A stretch of 64,000 nt of DNA from Croceicoccus sp. GTDB lineage: Bacteria; Pseudomonadota; Alphaproteobacteria; Sphingomonadales; Sphingomonadaceae. Shown piece by piece: positions 55,539 through 63,442 of the stretch. The stretch spans positions 1-64,000 of the forward strand of contig NZMY01000036.1 of the NCBI GenBank assembly GCA_002694745.1. Reading direction: 5' to 3'. The first letter of the stretch is position 1, and each line of letters begins with the position of its first letter. A program made the position numbers and the translations under genes. The notes below the pieces were generated by a model. The model did no database searches. It saw only the letters and a program-made list of their open reading frames with translations, and was not told the DNA's origin.

Positions 55539-55708
55539 TCGAGGGCTATCTTAGTCGGCGGAAGGGGAAGCCTCTGCGATCCATCGCCCAAGACTGGGCT
55601 AGCCAGGCCGAGATGCAGCGGCAGATCGAGGTCATGATCGACGAGTTCAGGACAAGACTGGACGATAAGCTCGAAAAGTTCGATCTACTTTTCAAAGACA
55701 AGGTTTAG
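55535..55708 (+). CDS. Small ORF overlapping the HEPN stop, unknown
   Basis: Reading from TTG at 55535, which overlaps the HEPN TGA, gives 57 residues: KGKPLRSIAQDWASQAEMQR followed by MIDEFRTRLDDKLEKFDLLF. The composition is a normal helical protein with a coiled-coil-like C-terminus. It may be a small partner (antitoxin candidate) of the HEPN protein, or the tail of a lost gene. No recognised domain and no strong ribosome binding site. Confidence 0.4.
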   Translation: MIEGYLSRRKGKPLRSIAQDWASQAEMQRQIEVMIDEFRTRLDDKLEKFDLLFKDKV

Positions 55709-55848
55709 GCTGGCTTGGGCGGTGTGGATATTGAGCAAGCGCGAGTGTCGCTGCGGCAATTTTATCGATGGTGTGGCCTGGAGGCGTTCGGGCTTTAAAG
55801 GCATCACCAATCTTGCCAAATATTGCCAACCCTCCCATAATCACATCT

Positions 55849-56073
55849 ATGGGCACGATGAACATATCGCTTCCGGATCAGCTGCGTGATTGGGTTGACG
55901 ACCAGGTCACTTCGCGCGGCTATGGTAACACCAGCGAATATGTACGCGAACTGATCCGCCGGGATCGAGAGCGGGAACGACTGCGGAGCCTTTTGATCGA
56001 TGGTGCGCTATCCGCACCCGGCGCTGTTGCGGACGAGGTATTCTTTGAAGGCCTGCGCGCCCGCGCTTCCTGA
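55849..56073 (+). CDS. parD: ParD-family antitoxin
   Basis: A 74-residue ribbon-helix-helix antitoxin: MNISLPDQLRDWVDDQVTSR forms the strand and first helix and NTSEYVRELIRRDRER the second. The C-terminal tail binds and blocks ParE. The start could be ATG 55849 or 55858 (MNIS); both keep the strand. parE begins 3 bp after its stop. Confidence 0.93.
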   Translation: MGTMNISLPDQLRDWVDDQVTSRGYGNTSEYVRELIRRDRERERLRSLLIDGALSAPGAVADEVFFEGLRARAS

Positions 56074-56076
56074 TCG

Positions 56077-56412
56077 ATGGCATTACGGCGTGTCGTCCTA
56101 CGCGAAGGGGCGCAGGGCGATTTGGAACAGGCTACCGATCGGCTGCTAGCAGAAGCGGGGGGCGACACCGCACTGGCCTTTGTTAATGCGGTTGAGACCG
56201 CCATGCGGCGCATTGCAGATCGGCCTGGTACAGGCTCGCCGCGGTGGGCGCATGAGCTGGATTTGCCCGGCCTCCGGTCCATGCGAGTGAGGGGGCACGA
56301 CTGGCTTATCTTCTACATCACCCACAATGATCATATCGACGTGTGGCGTGTCTTGCATGGCGCGCGCGACATCGCTGGTGCAATAGCGGGTCCCGGCGAA
56401 GGCGAGCATTGA
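56077..56412 (+). CDS. parE: ParE-family toxin
   Basis: A 111-residue RelE/ParE-fold toxin: REGAQGDLEQATDRLLAEAG, AFVNAVETAMRRIADRPGTG, LPGLRSMRVRGHDWLIFYIT, then IDVWRVLHGARDIAGAI. The pattern R.....FI.Y.......I.V.RVLH is typical. ParE toxins poison DNA gyrase. With parD it forms a plasmid addiction module. Confidence 0.93.
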   Translation: MALRRVVLREGAQGDLEQATDRLLAEAGGDTALAFVNAVETAMRRIADRPGTGSPRWAHELDLPGLRSMRVRGHDWLIFYITHNDHIDVWRVLHGARDIAGAIAGPGEGEH

Positions 56413-56493
56413 TCGAGCCGGTGAATCAATAGGCTGATACTGATTCGGTTTTCCCGTTGGCCGCGGGGGCCAATCCTTGCCAATTTCACAGCC

Positions 56494-56760
56494 ATGCAAA
56501 GCGAACGCGAAATCAATTTTTGCTGGGAGGCGCGTGCGCCTGATCGCAACATGGCCCGATTTTACCGCGTGTCGATGTCTGCGGACCTGTTCGGCCGATA
56601 TATTGTCGAACGCGCCTGGGGTCGGTGCGGGGCAAGACTTCGAACAGCATGGCGTTCGTACGCTTCGGTGACCGAAGCAGAAGAGACAGTGCGGAATCTT
56701 TGCGCCCGGCGCGCTGCTGCCGAAAGGCGTTTGGGGGTGGCATATAGACGTATCGATTGA
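56494..56760 (+). CDS. Stand-alone WGR-domain protein
   Basis: An 88-residue protein that is nearly all a WGR domain: ARFYRVSMSADLFGRYIVER, AWGRCGARLRTAWRSYASVT. WGR domains bind nucleic-acid ends, as in PARP1; small stand-alone versions occur on alphaproteobacterial plasmids with unknown role. It lies 39 bp upstream of the AAA ATPase gene on the same strand and may be co-transcribed with it. Confidence 0.85.
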   Translation: MQSEREINFCWEARAPDRNMARFYRVSMSADLFGRYIVERAWGRCGARLRTAWRSYASVTEAEETVRNLCARRAAAERRLGVAYRRID

Positions 56761-56799
56761 GTGACCGGTTCTGTCGCAGCAACGTGACATGCATTGCGC

Positions 56800-58812
56800 A
56801 TGCCAACTCGAACGAATTACAAATCAGCACTGTCCGGGCTTGACGTGGCCGAACGGGACTTCATGCTCCTGACCATTGCCGCGGCGATCGAGCGGATGAG
56901 CGCCCACGGCCAGCGCACAGTGAGCAAGAGTTTCGTTCGTTATCTCAACGAGCGTCATGGATTGGCAAGAGCTTGGAGCGAGCTGCCCGAGGAGCGGCAA
57001 ACCCACGCCGCGGCCTCAAAGATACTGCATGCCATTCCGAGCCAGATCAGGGCGCGCAAGCCCCGGCGACGTAGCAATGCCTTGAGCCGGCGGATGGACT
57101 GGCTGGCGGGAATTTTCGGGCTGGACCGCATCGAGCTTGACGGACTGGAGATCTTGATCCGGACGGAGCTCTTGCCCGAGTGGGCCACGCTTGTTCAAAT
57201 CATCGACAGCTCTGGCGAAATCTCGGTCGATCTGCTGGCCTTGCTGACGGGCCACGGCAAGGTCACGCTCGATCAGCGTTTTCATCCCGGCTCTCGCCTG
57301 GCGCGGACCGGGATCATTCGCAGCGACGAGGATGGCGAAATCCGGCCGGGCAGCTTTTTGGTGCGGCTCGCCCGCGTCAGAGTTTCGACGCCAGAAGCTC
57401 TGGCAAAGCGTCTGATGCCCGAGGCGCCGGCATCGCGCCTTGCGGATGATGATTTCGCACATCTGGGTCCGGAAGCTGAAATGGCAATTCGTCTGCTGAA
57501 GACAGGGCAGGGCGCATCGATTCTGCTTTATGGTCCGCCGGGTACCGGCAAGACTGAATTTGCGCTCCACGCTGCCCGCGCTGCCGGATTTATTCCCGTG
57601 ATGGCGGGCATGGAGGACGAAAGCGGGCTTGAACCCAACCGCCGCGAACGCATGGCGCATCTGGTGCTGCTTCGCGAAATGATGCGCTCGACACGTACGC
57701 ACGCAGTGATTGCGGACGAGGCAGACGACATGCTGCATTTCAATTTCGGCGGCGATTCCCGTCGCGACTATTCTAAAGCATGGCTGAACGCCTTTGTCGA
57801 TGCGCCAGGGCCGCCGACCATCTGGATCGTGAATGATCGCGATACACTGGCCGAAACCACAATCCGCCGGATGGATTGCGCGGTTCGCTTCGATCCTCCT
57901 CCGGCATCGGTGCGGGGTAGGATCGTAGCACGGCATGCGCGCAAGGCAGGATTGAGTTTTGGACCGCGAGACATCGCTCGGATTGCTGCCTTGCCGGCAT
58001 CGCCCGCCATTCTCGAAACCGCGGTCAGCGGCGCGGCCCGGGTTCGTGGAGACAGCGACGATGTCTGCCTGATCGGAAACGGACTCCTACAGGCGCAGAC
58101 GGGTTTCAATGGCGCTCTTTTTGCTTTGCCAGCTGTCTATCATCCGGCGCTGGCATGCGCGGATTGTGATCTCGAAGCACTGTCGGGCCGCCTGCGCGCG
58201 GCGTCTGATAAAGGCTGGAGCTTGTTGCTGCACGGTCCATCCGGCACTGGAAAGAGCGCCTATGCCCGCCATCTGGCCGAGGCGATGGGCATGGATCTGC
58301 AAATCGAACGTGGATCGGATCTGTTGGACGCGTTCGTTGGTGGCACGGAGCGTAACATTGCCGCCGCCTTCGCCCGCGCTGCGCGGCAAAAAGCCGTGTT
58401 GCTTATCGATGAGGCGGACGATTTCCTTACCGATCGCCGGGATGCGGTGCGCAGTTGGGAGCGTACGATGGTATCGGAAATGCTGAGGCAGATGGAGCAG
58501 CTTCGCACGCCCTTCATCGCGACCACCAATCTTGCCGACAGGCTCGATCCGGCAACCCGGCGGCGTTTCACCGTGCAGGCAGGTTTCACGGTGCTGAAGG
58601 CGCAGCAGGCGCGCGCGCAATTCCAATGCTGGTTTACGGACGCGGCGCCAGAAGAGGCGAGTTTGCATGGATTGACTCCGGGCGACTTTGCGCTTGTGGC
58701 GCGGCGTGCCGGATTGCTGGGCGAAACCTGTGCGGGCGTCATCGCGAAGTGGCTACAGGAAGAGGCGGATGCCCGTAACGGGTCAAGAAATCCGCTGGGC
58801 TTTCGCCTATGA
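56800..58812 (+). CDS. Tandem-AAA ATPase of unknown function
   Basis: About 670 residues. An N-terminal helical region is followed by two AAA+ modules. Module 1 has Walker A LLYGPPGTGKTEFALHAARA near residue 245 and Walker B AVIADEADDML near 305. Module 2 has Walker A LLLHGPSGTGKSAYARHLAE near 477, Walker B KAVLLIDEADDFL near 540 and sensor/arginine-finger elements TTNLADRLDPATRRRF. The tandem layout recalls ClpX/FtsH/Cdc48-like unfoldases without a protease. The stop overlaps the start of a PD-(D/E)XK nuclease (ATGA), so the two are co-translated and probably act together. ATG 56800 preferred over TTG 56794. Confidence 0.88.
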   Translation: MPTRTNYKSALSGLDVAERDFMLLTIAAAIERMSAHGQRTVSKSFVRYLNERHGLARAWSELPEERQTHAAASKILHAIPSQIRARKPRRRSNALSRRMDWLAGIFGLDRIELDGLEILIRTELLPEWATLVQIIDSSGEISVDLLALLTGHGKVTLDQRFHPGSRLARTGIIRSDEDGEIRPGSFLVRLARVRVSTPEALAKRLMPEAPASRLADDDFAHLGPEAEMAIRLLKTGQGASILLYGPPGTGKTEFALHAARAAGFIPVMAGMEDESGLEPNRRERMAHLVLLREMMRSTRTHAVIADEADDMLHFNFGGDSRRDYSKAWLNAFVDAPGPPTIWIVNDRDTLAETTIRRMDCAVRFDPPPASVRGRIVARHARKAGLSFGPRDIARIAALPASPAILETAVSGAARVRGDSDDVCLIGNGLLQAQTGFNGALFALPAVYHPALACADCDLEALSGRLRAASDKGWSLLLHGPSGTGKSAYARHLAEAMGMDLQIERGSDLLDAFVGGTERNIAAAFARAARQKAVLLIDEADDFLTDRRDAVRSWERTMVSEMLRQMEQLRTPFIATTNLADRLDPATRRRFTVQAGFTVLKAQQARAQFQCWFTDAAPEEASLHGLTPGDFALVARRAGLLGETCAGVIAKWLQEEADARNGSRNPLGFRL

Positions 58813-59573
58813 CCCGATATGAGATGCCCATGGGCCGCGAGGTATATCAGACAGTTGCCGCAATCGCGCGTGAAAGCCGTCTGGACGACATCCGCAGCTG
58901 GATGGCGATCCGTCCGGATATCCGCCACGCAGCTCGCACGGTGCAAGAATGCGCTGCTCTGGCCCCGGATATGGACGAAGGTTTCATTCGTCTGCGCGAA
59001 TGGTTCGGTGTGACCGGTCCGGATCATCCCTTCGCCAATGACCCGGAAATGTGGCTTACCCTGACCGAGACGCAGGTGATGGCGGGTTTCTGCCACTTCC
59101 TCAATGCAGGACCGGGAGAGCGCGTCAGGACCTTTCTTACGGCCTGTGCGCCGCGGATCGCATGGCCGCGGGAGGGGGCCGCCTGGAGGGTGCGCGCAGA
59201 GGTACCGGCCAAATGCGGGCGTATCGATATGATCGTCTGGGCCCAGCTTGGCGACCAGTCCTGGGGCCTTGTGATAGAGGCGAAGTTTGGCGCCAAAATC
59301 GCCCGCAATCCATTGCCACAATACAAACGCAGGGCAACTGAGAAGGATTTCAACCTCGTTTTCGACGATGGCCCTCGCACAGAGGCACGCGCCGCTCTCT
59401 TGGTCGTCGCGCCGGATCTGACGGATGAAATCGCCGGACGATTACGGCAGAACCGATCGTGGCAGTTCATGTCGTGGTTCAGTCTGCTCAGCCGGTTCGA
59501 ACGCAACCTCGACCCCAGGGACGATGATCCCGCATTTGCCGAGTTCAGGAAGAAAGCATGGGAATGCTTGTGA
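58809..59573 (+). CDS. PD-(D/E)XK-family nuclease
   Basis: A 254-residue protein with a clear PD-(D/E)XK core: D in CGRIDMIVWA near residue 140, then WGLVIEAKFGAKIARNPLPQ supplying ExK near 157-159, followed by YKRRAT as the aQ/R helix. The N-terminal half (WFGVTGPDHPFANDP, VMAGFCHFLNAGPG) is family-specific. Coupled to the AAA ATPase by a 4-bp overlap and followed by an overlapping gene of unknown function. The set resembles an ATPase-nuclease defence module; that role is an inference. Confidence 0.85.
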   Translation: MTRYEMPMGREVYQTVAAIARESRLDDIRSWMAIRPDIRHAARTVQECAALAPDMDEGFIRLREWFGVTGPDHPFANDPEMWLTLTETQVMAGFCHFLNAGPGERVRTFLTACAPRIAWPREGAAWRVRAEVPAKCGRIDMIVWAQLGDQSWGLVIEAKFGAKIARNPLPQYKRRATEKDFNLVFDDGPRTEARAALLVVAPDLTDEIAGRLRQNRSWQFMSWFSLLSRFERNLDPRDDDPAFAEFRKKAWECL

Positions 59574-60130
59574 CAGATCAGTTTGAAATGCCCGCATCGC
59601 TGCAGGTTTGTTTCGCCGATAGCGCGCTGCGCGCATCGGTTGAACAAATCCTTGCTGGAAGCAGCTTTCCCGCCGGCATAGAATGGGATGAGGTCGAAGC
59701 CTTCCTGAAGGCCCGCGCCGCCGCCGAGACTATAAGGTGGGAATATGGCCTGGCGCTTGTGCGCCTTCACCAAGCAATCTGGGGAGACCCGCAAGGCTGG
59801 ACGCGATGCAGCGTTGACGATGCTGCTTCGGAAACATCGTTCAAGGCAGCAAAGCTTTGGGACGACGAAGACATGGCGGTCAAATACACGAGCGGCGACA
59901 AGACGCTCTATCTGCTCGCTGGCTTCGATGCCGGAAAAGTATGGATCGGCGTCTCCCTTTTCGATGGCGATCACGAGCAAGACGTTGCCATTCAAGACTT
60001 TGAACGCGATGACGGGGACGAATATACCTATTGGGAAATGCGCGGAAATCTCGCGATCGACCCATCAGTGCTGCGGGCGGTGCGCGCCAAAGCTGACGAG
60101 GCGATGCAGCACATCAAGGCGCTTGCCTAG
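59558..60130 (+). CDS. Unknown protein of the AAA/nuclease cluster
   Basis: A 190-residue acidic protein that I do not recognise. Visible features are an N-terminal helical half (IEWDEVEAFLKARAAAETIR) and a beta-rich C-terminal half (YLLAGFDAGKVWIGVSLFDG, DEYTYWEMRGNLAIDPSVLR). No catalytic motif, signal peptide or membrane segment. It starts 16 bp inside the nuclease gene, which implies co-expression, and its stop overlaps the convergent nrtR stop by 4 bp. It could be a sensor or inhibitor for the ATPase-nuclease pair. Confidence 0.7.
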   Translation: MGMLVTDQFEMPASLQVCFADSALRASVEQILAGSSFPAGIEWDEVEAFLKARAAAETIRWEYGLALVRLHQAIWGDPQGWTRCSVDDAASETSFKAAKLWDDEDMAVKYTSGDKTLYLLAGFDAGKVWIGVSLFDGDHEQDVAIQDFERDDGDEYTYWEMRGNLAIDPSVLRAVRAKADEAMQHIKALA

Positions 60131-60798
60131 ACTCGCCGGTCGAAGACGCTCACCGCGCCCTTCAGCCGGTAGATCCGTGTGGGGCGCCGCGCGCCGCCTT
60201 CCTGCCTTGTCTCACCGGTGTCTTGCAGAAAGCCGCGTTCCAAGACCTTGCGACGGAAGGCATCGATATTGATCTGCTCACCGAGCGCGATCTGATAAGT
60301 GTGGTGCAATTCGGAAAGGGTGAAGCCAGCGGGAAGAAGTCGCGCGGGCAGGTCGGAATAGGCGCCCTTGCCGCGCAATCGCCCGACCGCGGCGGCAAGG
60401 ATCGCGTCATGATCGAATGGCATGCCGCCCGCCGTGTCCACCGGCACCAGTTCCAAATCCTCGCGCTCGAGCACAGGTTCCAGCGCGGAGTAAGGCGACA
60501 ACGAGAAATAGGCGACGCTGGCTGACCAACCGCGTGGGTCTCGGTCCGCGCCGGAGAATGTAGCCAGCTGCTCGGCGTAGTGCTCGGTCAGACCGGCCTT
60601 GTCGACCAAGACACGGCGGGCAGTGACATCGAGATCGGCGTCTTCATCTACGCGAACATATCCACCCAGCAAGGCCTGGCGGCCCGCAAAGGGATCGACC
60701 TCGCGCACTGCTCGAAGAACGCAGAGTACACCGTCGTACAAGGTCAGAGGCACGCAATCGACGGTCAGGATCGGGCGAGGGAAATCGTCTTCGAGCAT
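60127..60798 (-). CDS. nrtR: NrtR-type Nudix-related NAD regulator
   Basis: A 223-residue protein with an N-terminal Nudix-like domain and a C-terminal winged helix (FTLSELHHTYQIALGEQINI, RRKVLERGFLQDTGE). The Nudix box is degenerate (GGYVRVDEDADLDVTARRVL lacks the REUxEE glutamates), as expected for NrtR, which binds ADP-ribose as effector instead of hydrolysing it and represses NAD salvage genes. It is divergent from nadM, so the 134 bp between them should hold its operator. Confidence 0.9.
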   Translation of the reverse strand: MLEDDFPRPILTVDCVPLTLYDGVLCVLRAVREVDPFAGRQALLGGYVRVDEDADLDVTARRVLVDKAGLTEHYAEQLATFSGADRDPRGWSASVAYFSLSPYSALEPVLEREDLELVPVDTAGGMPFDHDAILAAAVGRLRGKGAYSDLPARLLPAGFTLSELHHTYQIALGEQINIDAFRRKVLERGFLQDTGETRQEGGARRPTRIYRLKGAVSVFDRRV

Positions 60799-60817
60799 GC
60801 AAGGACCGTGGCTGATA

Positions 60818-60839
60818 CATAATAATATGCAAAACGCAT
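60818..60839. promoter_or_regulatory. Candidate NrtR operator and promoter region
   Basis: ATGC-AAAAC-GCAT, a short inverted repeat, at 60827-60839 lies in the nrtR-nadM intergenic region next to an AT-rich CATAATAAT. NrtR sites are AT-rich inverted repeats over divergent promoters. The arms are short, so this is only a candidate. Confidence 0.35.
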
Positions 60840-60932
60840 TTTAAATCTTGATCCGACTCATGAGGCGTGTCATCACAATTCTGCAGCCGGGGAGGCCGGC
60901 TTGCACAGGTACAATCGAGGGAGTCTCGATCC

Positions 60933-62000
60933 ATGGCAAACGAAGCCGATTTCGGAGTCTTCATCGGACGCTTCCAGCCTCTGCATATGGGGCACGAACA
61001 TGTCATCCGCACTGCACTAGACAAAGTTGGAAAGCTGATCGTCTTAGTCGGTTCGGCCAATGTCGCGCGGAACCCTCGCAACCCGTTCAGTTTTGCCGAA
61101 CGCGAGCACATGATCCGCAGCGCCTTCGCCTATGAAATGGCGCAGGGCCGGCTGATCGTCGAGCCCCTCGATGATCATCTTTATTCCGATACTGCATGGT
61201 GCGCCGAGGTTCAGCGCCGCGTGCGCGCGATTGTGCTGCGTGAGGGCAATGGCGGCGGTCCAACCCTGCACGGCACCCGCGATCTGCGCGTTGCGCTGGC
61301 AGGCTATGGGAAGGATGCGACAAGCTTCTATCTGAAGTTATTCCCCGATTGGAGGCCGATCCAGATCGACAGCCAGTTCGGCACCTATGGCGCGACGGAC
61401 GTTCGCGAACGCTTCTTCCAGCGTATTCCCGAGGTGCCGCGTCAGATCCTCTCGGAAGGCGTGGCCGAGCAGCTGACCGATTTCGCGCGGAGCGAGACGT
61501 TTCGCGATCTCTTGGCCGAGAGCGAGTACCTGGCCGACTACCCAAAGCAATGGGGGAAGGGGCCTTTCGTCACGGCCGATGCGGTGGTGATCCAATCGGG
61601 ACACATCCTGCTAGTTACTCGTGGGCAGCAGCCGGGGAAGGGGCTGCTCGCTTTGCCGGGCGGCTTCGTCGGGACCGAAGAACGCATCCGTGATGCCGCG
61701 ATCCGCGAACTGCGCGAGGAAACCGCGATCAGCGATGCCAAGGGCCAGATCCCGCCCGCCATGCTGGCGAGCTTCATCGAAGACAGCCGCACGCGGGTCT
61801 TCGATGCACCGAACCGGTCGTTGCGGGGCCGTATCATCACCCATGCCTTCCTGTTCCGCCTGCCCGAGCGCCGCAAGCTCTTCGAAGTAAAAGGCGGCGA
61901 CGATGCGGCGCATGCCCGCTGGTACAGACTGGGCGAACTGGAACCCGCCATGCTGTTCGAAGACCACTGGTCCATCATCGAGCAGATGGCCGACATCTGA
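60933..62000 (+). CDS. nadM: Bifunctional NMN adenylyltransferase / Nudix hydrolase (NadM-Nudix)
   Basis: A 355-residue fusion. The N-terminal nucleotidyltransferase domain has GRFQPLHMGHEHV (HxGH at 18-21) and RNPFSFAEREHMI, giving NMN to NAD+. The C-terminal Nudix domain has a complete box, GGFVGTEERIRDAAIRELRE followed by ETAI, near 243-265, and probably hydrolyses ADP-ribose. I chose ATG 60933, which starts the domain immediately; the frame is open to 60867 without conserved sequence. It is regulated by the divergent nrtR and sits 59 bp before the phosphoribosyltransferase gene. Confidence 0.93.
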   Translation: MANEADFGVFIGRFQPLHMGHEHVIRTALDKVGKLIVLVGSANVARNPRNPFSFAEREHMIRSAFAYEMAQGRLIVEPLDDHLYSDTAWCAEVQRRVRAIVLREGNGGGPTLHGTRDLRVALAGYGKDATSFYLKLFPDWRPIQIDSQFGTYGATDVRERFFQRIPEVPRQILSEGVAEQLTDFARSETFRDLLAESEYLADYPKQWGKGPFVTADAVVIQSGHILLVTRGQQPGKGLLALPGGFVGTEERIRDAAIRELREETAISDAKGQIPPAMLASFIEDSRTRVFDAPNRSLRGRIITHAFLFRLPERRKLFEVKGGDDAAHARWYRLGELEPAMLFEDHWSIIEQMADI

Positions 62001-62059
62001 TCAAATCTGCGCGCGGGGGAGTCCCGCACCATCGATCCAATCGTGAGGAGTTCACGAGC

Positions 62060-63442
62060 ATGACCAATCTTATTCTGACGACGGACAGCTACAAGCACAG
62101 TCACTTCCTGCAATATCCGCCAGAGGCGCGTATCATCAGCGCTTACGCCGAGGCTCGTCCAGGCGGCGTGGCGGAAGAGGCTGTGTTCCTGGGGCTTCAG
62201 CCCTTCCTGATCGACTATCTGGCAAAGCCCGTCACCACGGCTGACATCGACGAGGCCGAAGCCCTGCTGGCCGTGCATGGCGAACCGTTCAATCGCACTG
62301 GATGGGAAGCGATCGTCGCTGACCATGGCGGGTTCCTGCCGCTGGAAATCACCGCATTGCCTGAAGGGACGGTCGTACCGACCAGCGTGCCCATGCTACA
62401 GATCCGCAATACCGATCCGCGCATGCCGTGGCTGACGACCTTCATCGAAACGGCACTGTTGCGCGCGATCTGGTATCCGACCACGGTCGCGACCATCAGT
62501 CGGCAGATCCGCGAGGTGATCGCCGCAGGCCTTGCGAAGACCAGCGACGATCCGGAAGGCCAGCTGCCGTTCAAGCTACATGATTTCGGAGCGCGCGGCG
62601 TGTCGAGCGGTGAAAGCGCGGCTCTTGGTGGCATGGCGCACTTGGTGAATTTCGCGGGCACCGATACACTCGAAGGCATCCTGGCGGCTCGCCGCTATTA
62701 CGGCGCCGAGATGGCGGGCTTCTCGATCCCTGCCGCCGAGCACAGCACCATGACCAGCTGGGGCAAGGCGCGCGAAAGCGATGCCTACACCAATATGCTG
62801 GAGCAATTCGATGGCGTGCTCGCAGTGGTGTCAGACAGCTATGACCTCGACAACGCGGTGAACGCGATCTGGGGTGGAACGCTGAAGGACAGGGTGCTCG
62901 CGCGCGACGGCACGCTGGTGGTCCGTCCTGACAGCGGCGATCCTGTCGAGACCCCGCTACGGACGATCGAGGCGCTGTGGCGCCACTTCGGCGGCAGTGT
63001 GAACGCCAAGGGCTATCGCGTTCTCGACCCGCATGTTCGTGTGATCCAGGGCGACGGAATGACGCCTGCCACCATTGCGCAGCTGGTCGATCGGGTGATC
63101 GGGGCAGGCTATGCCATCGACAATATCACCTTCGGGATGGGCGGCGGTCTGCTTCAAAAGGTGAACCGCGACACGCTGCGCTTTGCCTTAAAGGCCAATG
63201 CCATGCAGGACGCCGATGGCAACTGGCACGACGTCTCCAAGCGCCCCGCCACGGATCCGAGCAAAGGCAGCAAGGCGGGCGTGCAGGCGGTTATCATGAA
63301 AGATGGCCGACTGATCGCCGCCCGCGCCGATGCGACCGATTCTGACGCAGATCTTCTGCAACCCGTCTGGCGAAACGGCGAATTGCTCGTGCGGAACAAG
63401 TTCGACGAAATGCAGGCGCGGGCGAATGGGGGCGCGATATGA
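62060..63442 (+). CDS. nadV: Nicotinamide phosphoribosyltransferase (NadV/NAMPT)
   Basis: A 460-residue protein, normal family length. It starts MTNLILTTDSYKHSHFLQYP, the N-terminus of NAMPT enzymes, and contains YAEARPG, DFGARGVSSGESAALGGMAH (quinolinate-PRTase-like core), RPDSGDP (phosphate loop) and FGMGGGLLQKVNRDTLRFAL. It converts nicotinamide and PRPP to NMN, which NadM then turns into NAD+. GAGGAG lies ten bases before the ATG. Its stop overlaps the next start (ATGA), so the salvage operon continues into the EEP gene. Confidence 0.95.
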   Translation: MTNLILTTDSYKHSHFLQYPPEARIISAYAEARPGGVAEEAVFLGLQPFLIDYLAKPVTTADIDEAEALLAVHGEPFNRTGWEAIVADHGGFLPLEITALPEGTVVPTSVPMLQIRNTDPRMPWLTTFIETALLRAIWYPTTVATISRQIREVIAAGLAKTSDDPEGQLPFKLHDFGARGVSSGESAALGGMAHLVNFAGTDTLEGILAARRYYGAEMAGFSIPAAEHSTMTSWGKARESDAYTNMLEQFDGVLAVVSDSYDLDNAVNAIWGGTLKDRVLARDGTLVVRPDSGDPVETPLRTIEALWRHFGGSVNAKGYRVLDPHVRVIQGDGMTPATIAQLVDRVIGAGYAIDNITFGMGGGLLQKVNRDTLRFALKANAMQDADGNWHDVSKRPATDPSKGSKAGVQAVIMKDGRLIAARADATDSDADLLQPVWRNGELLVRNKFDEMQARANGGAI

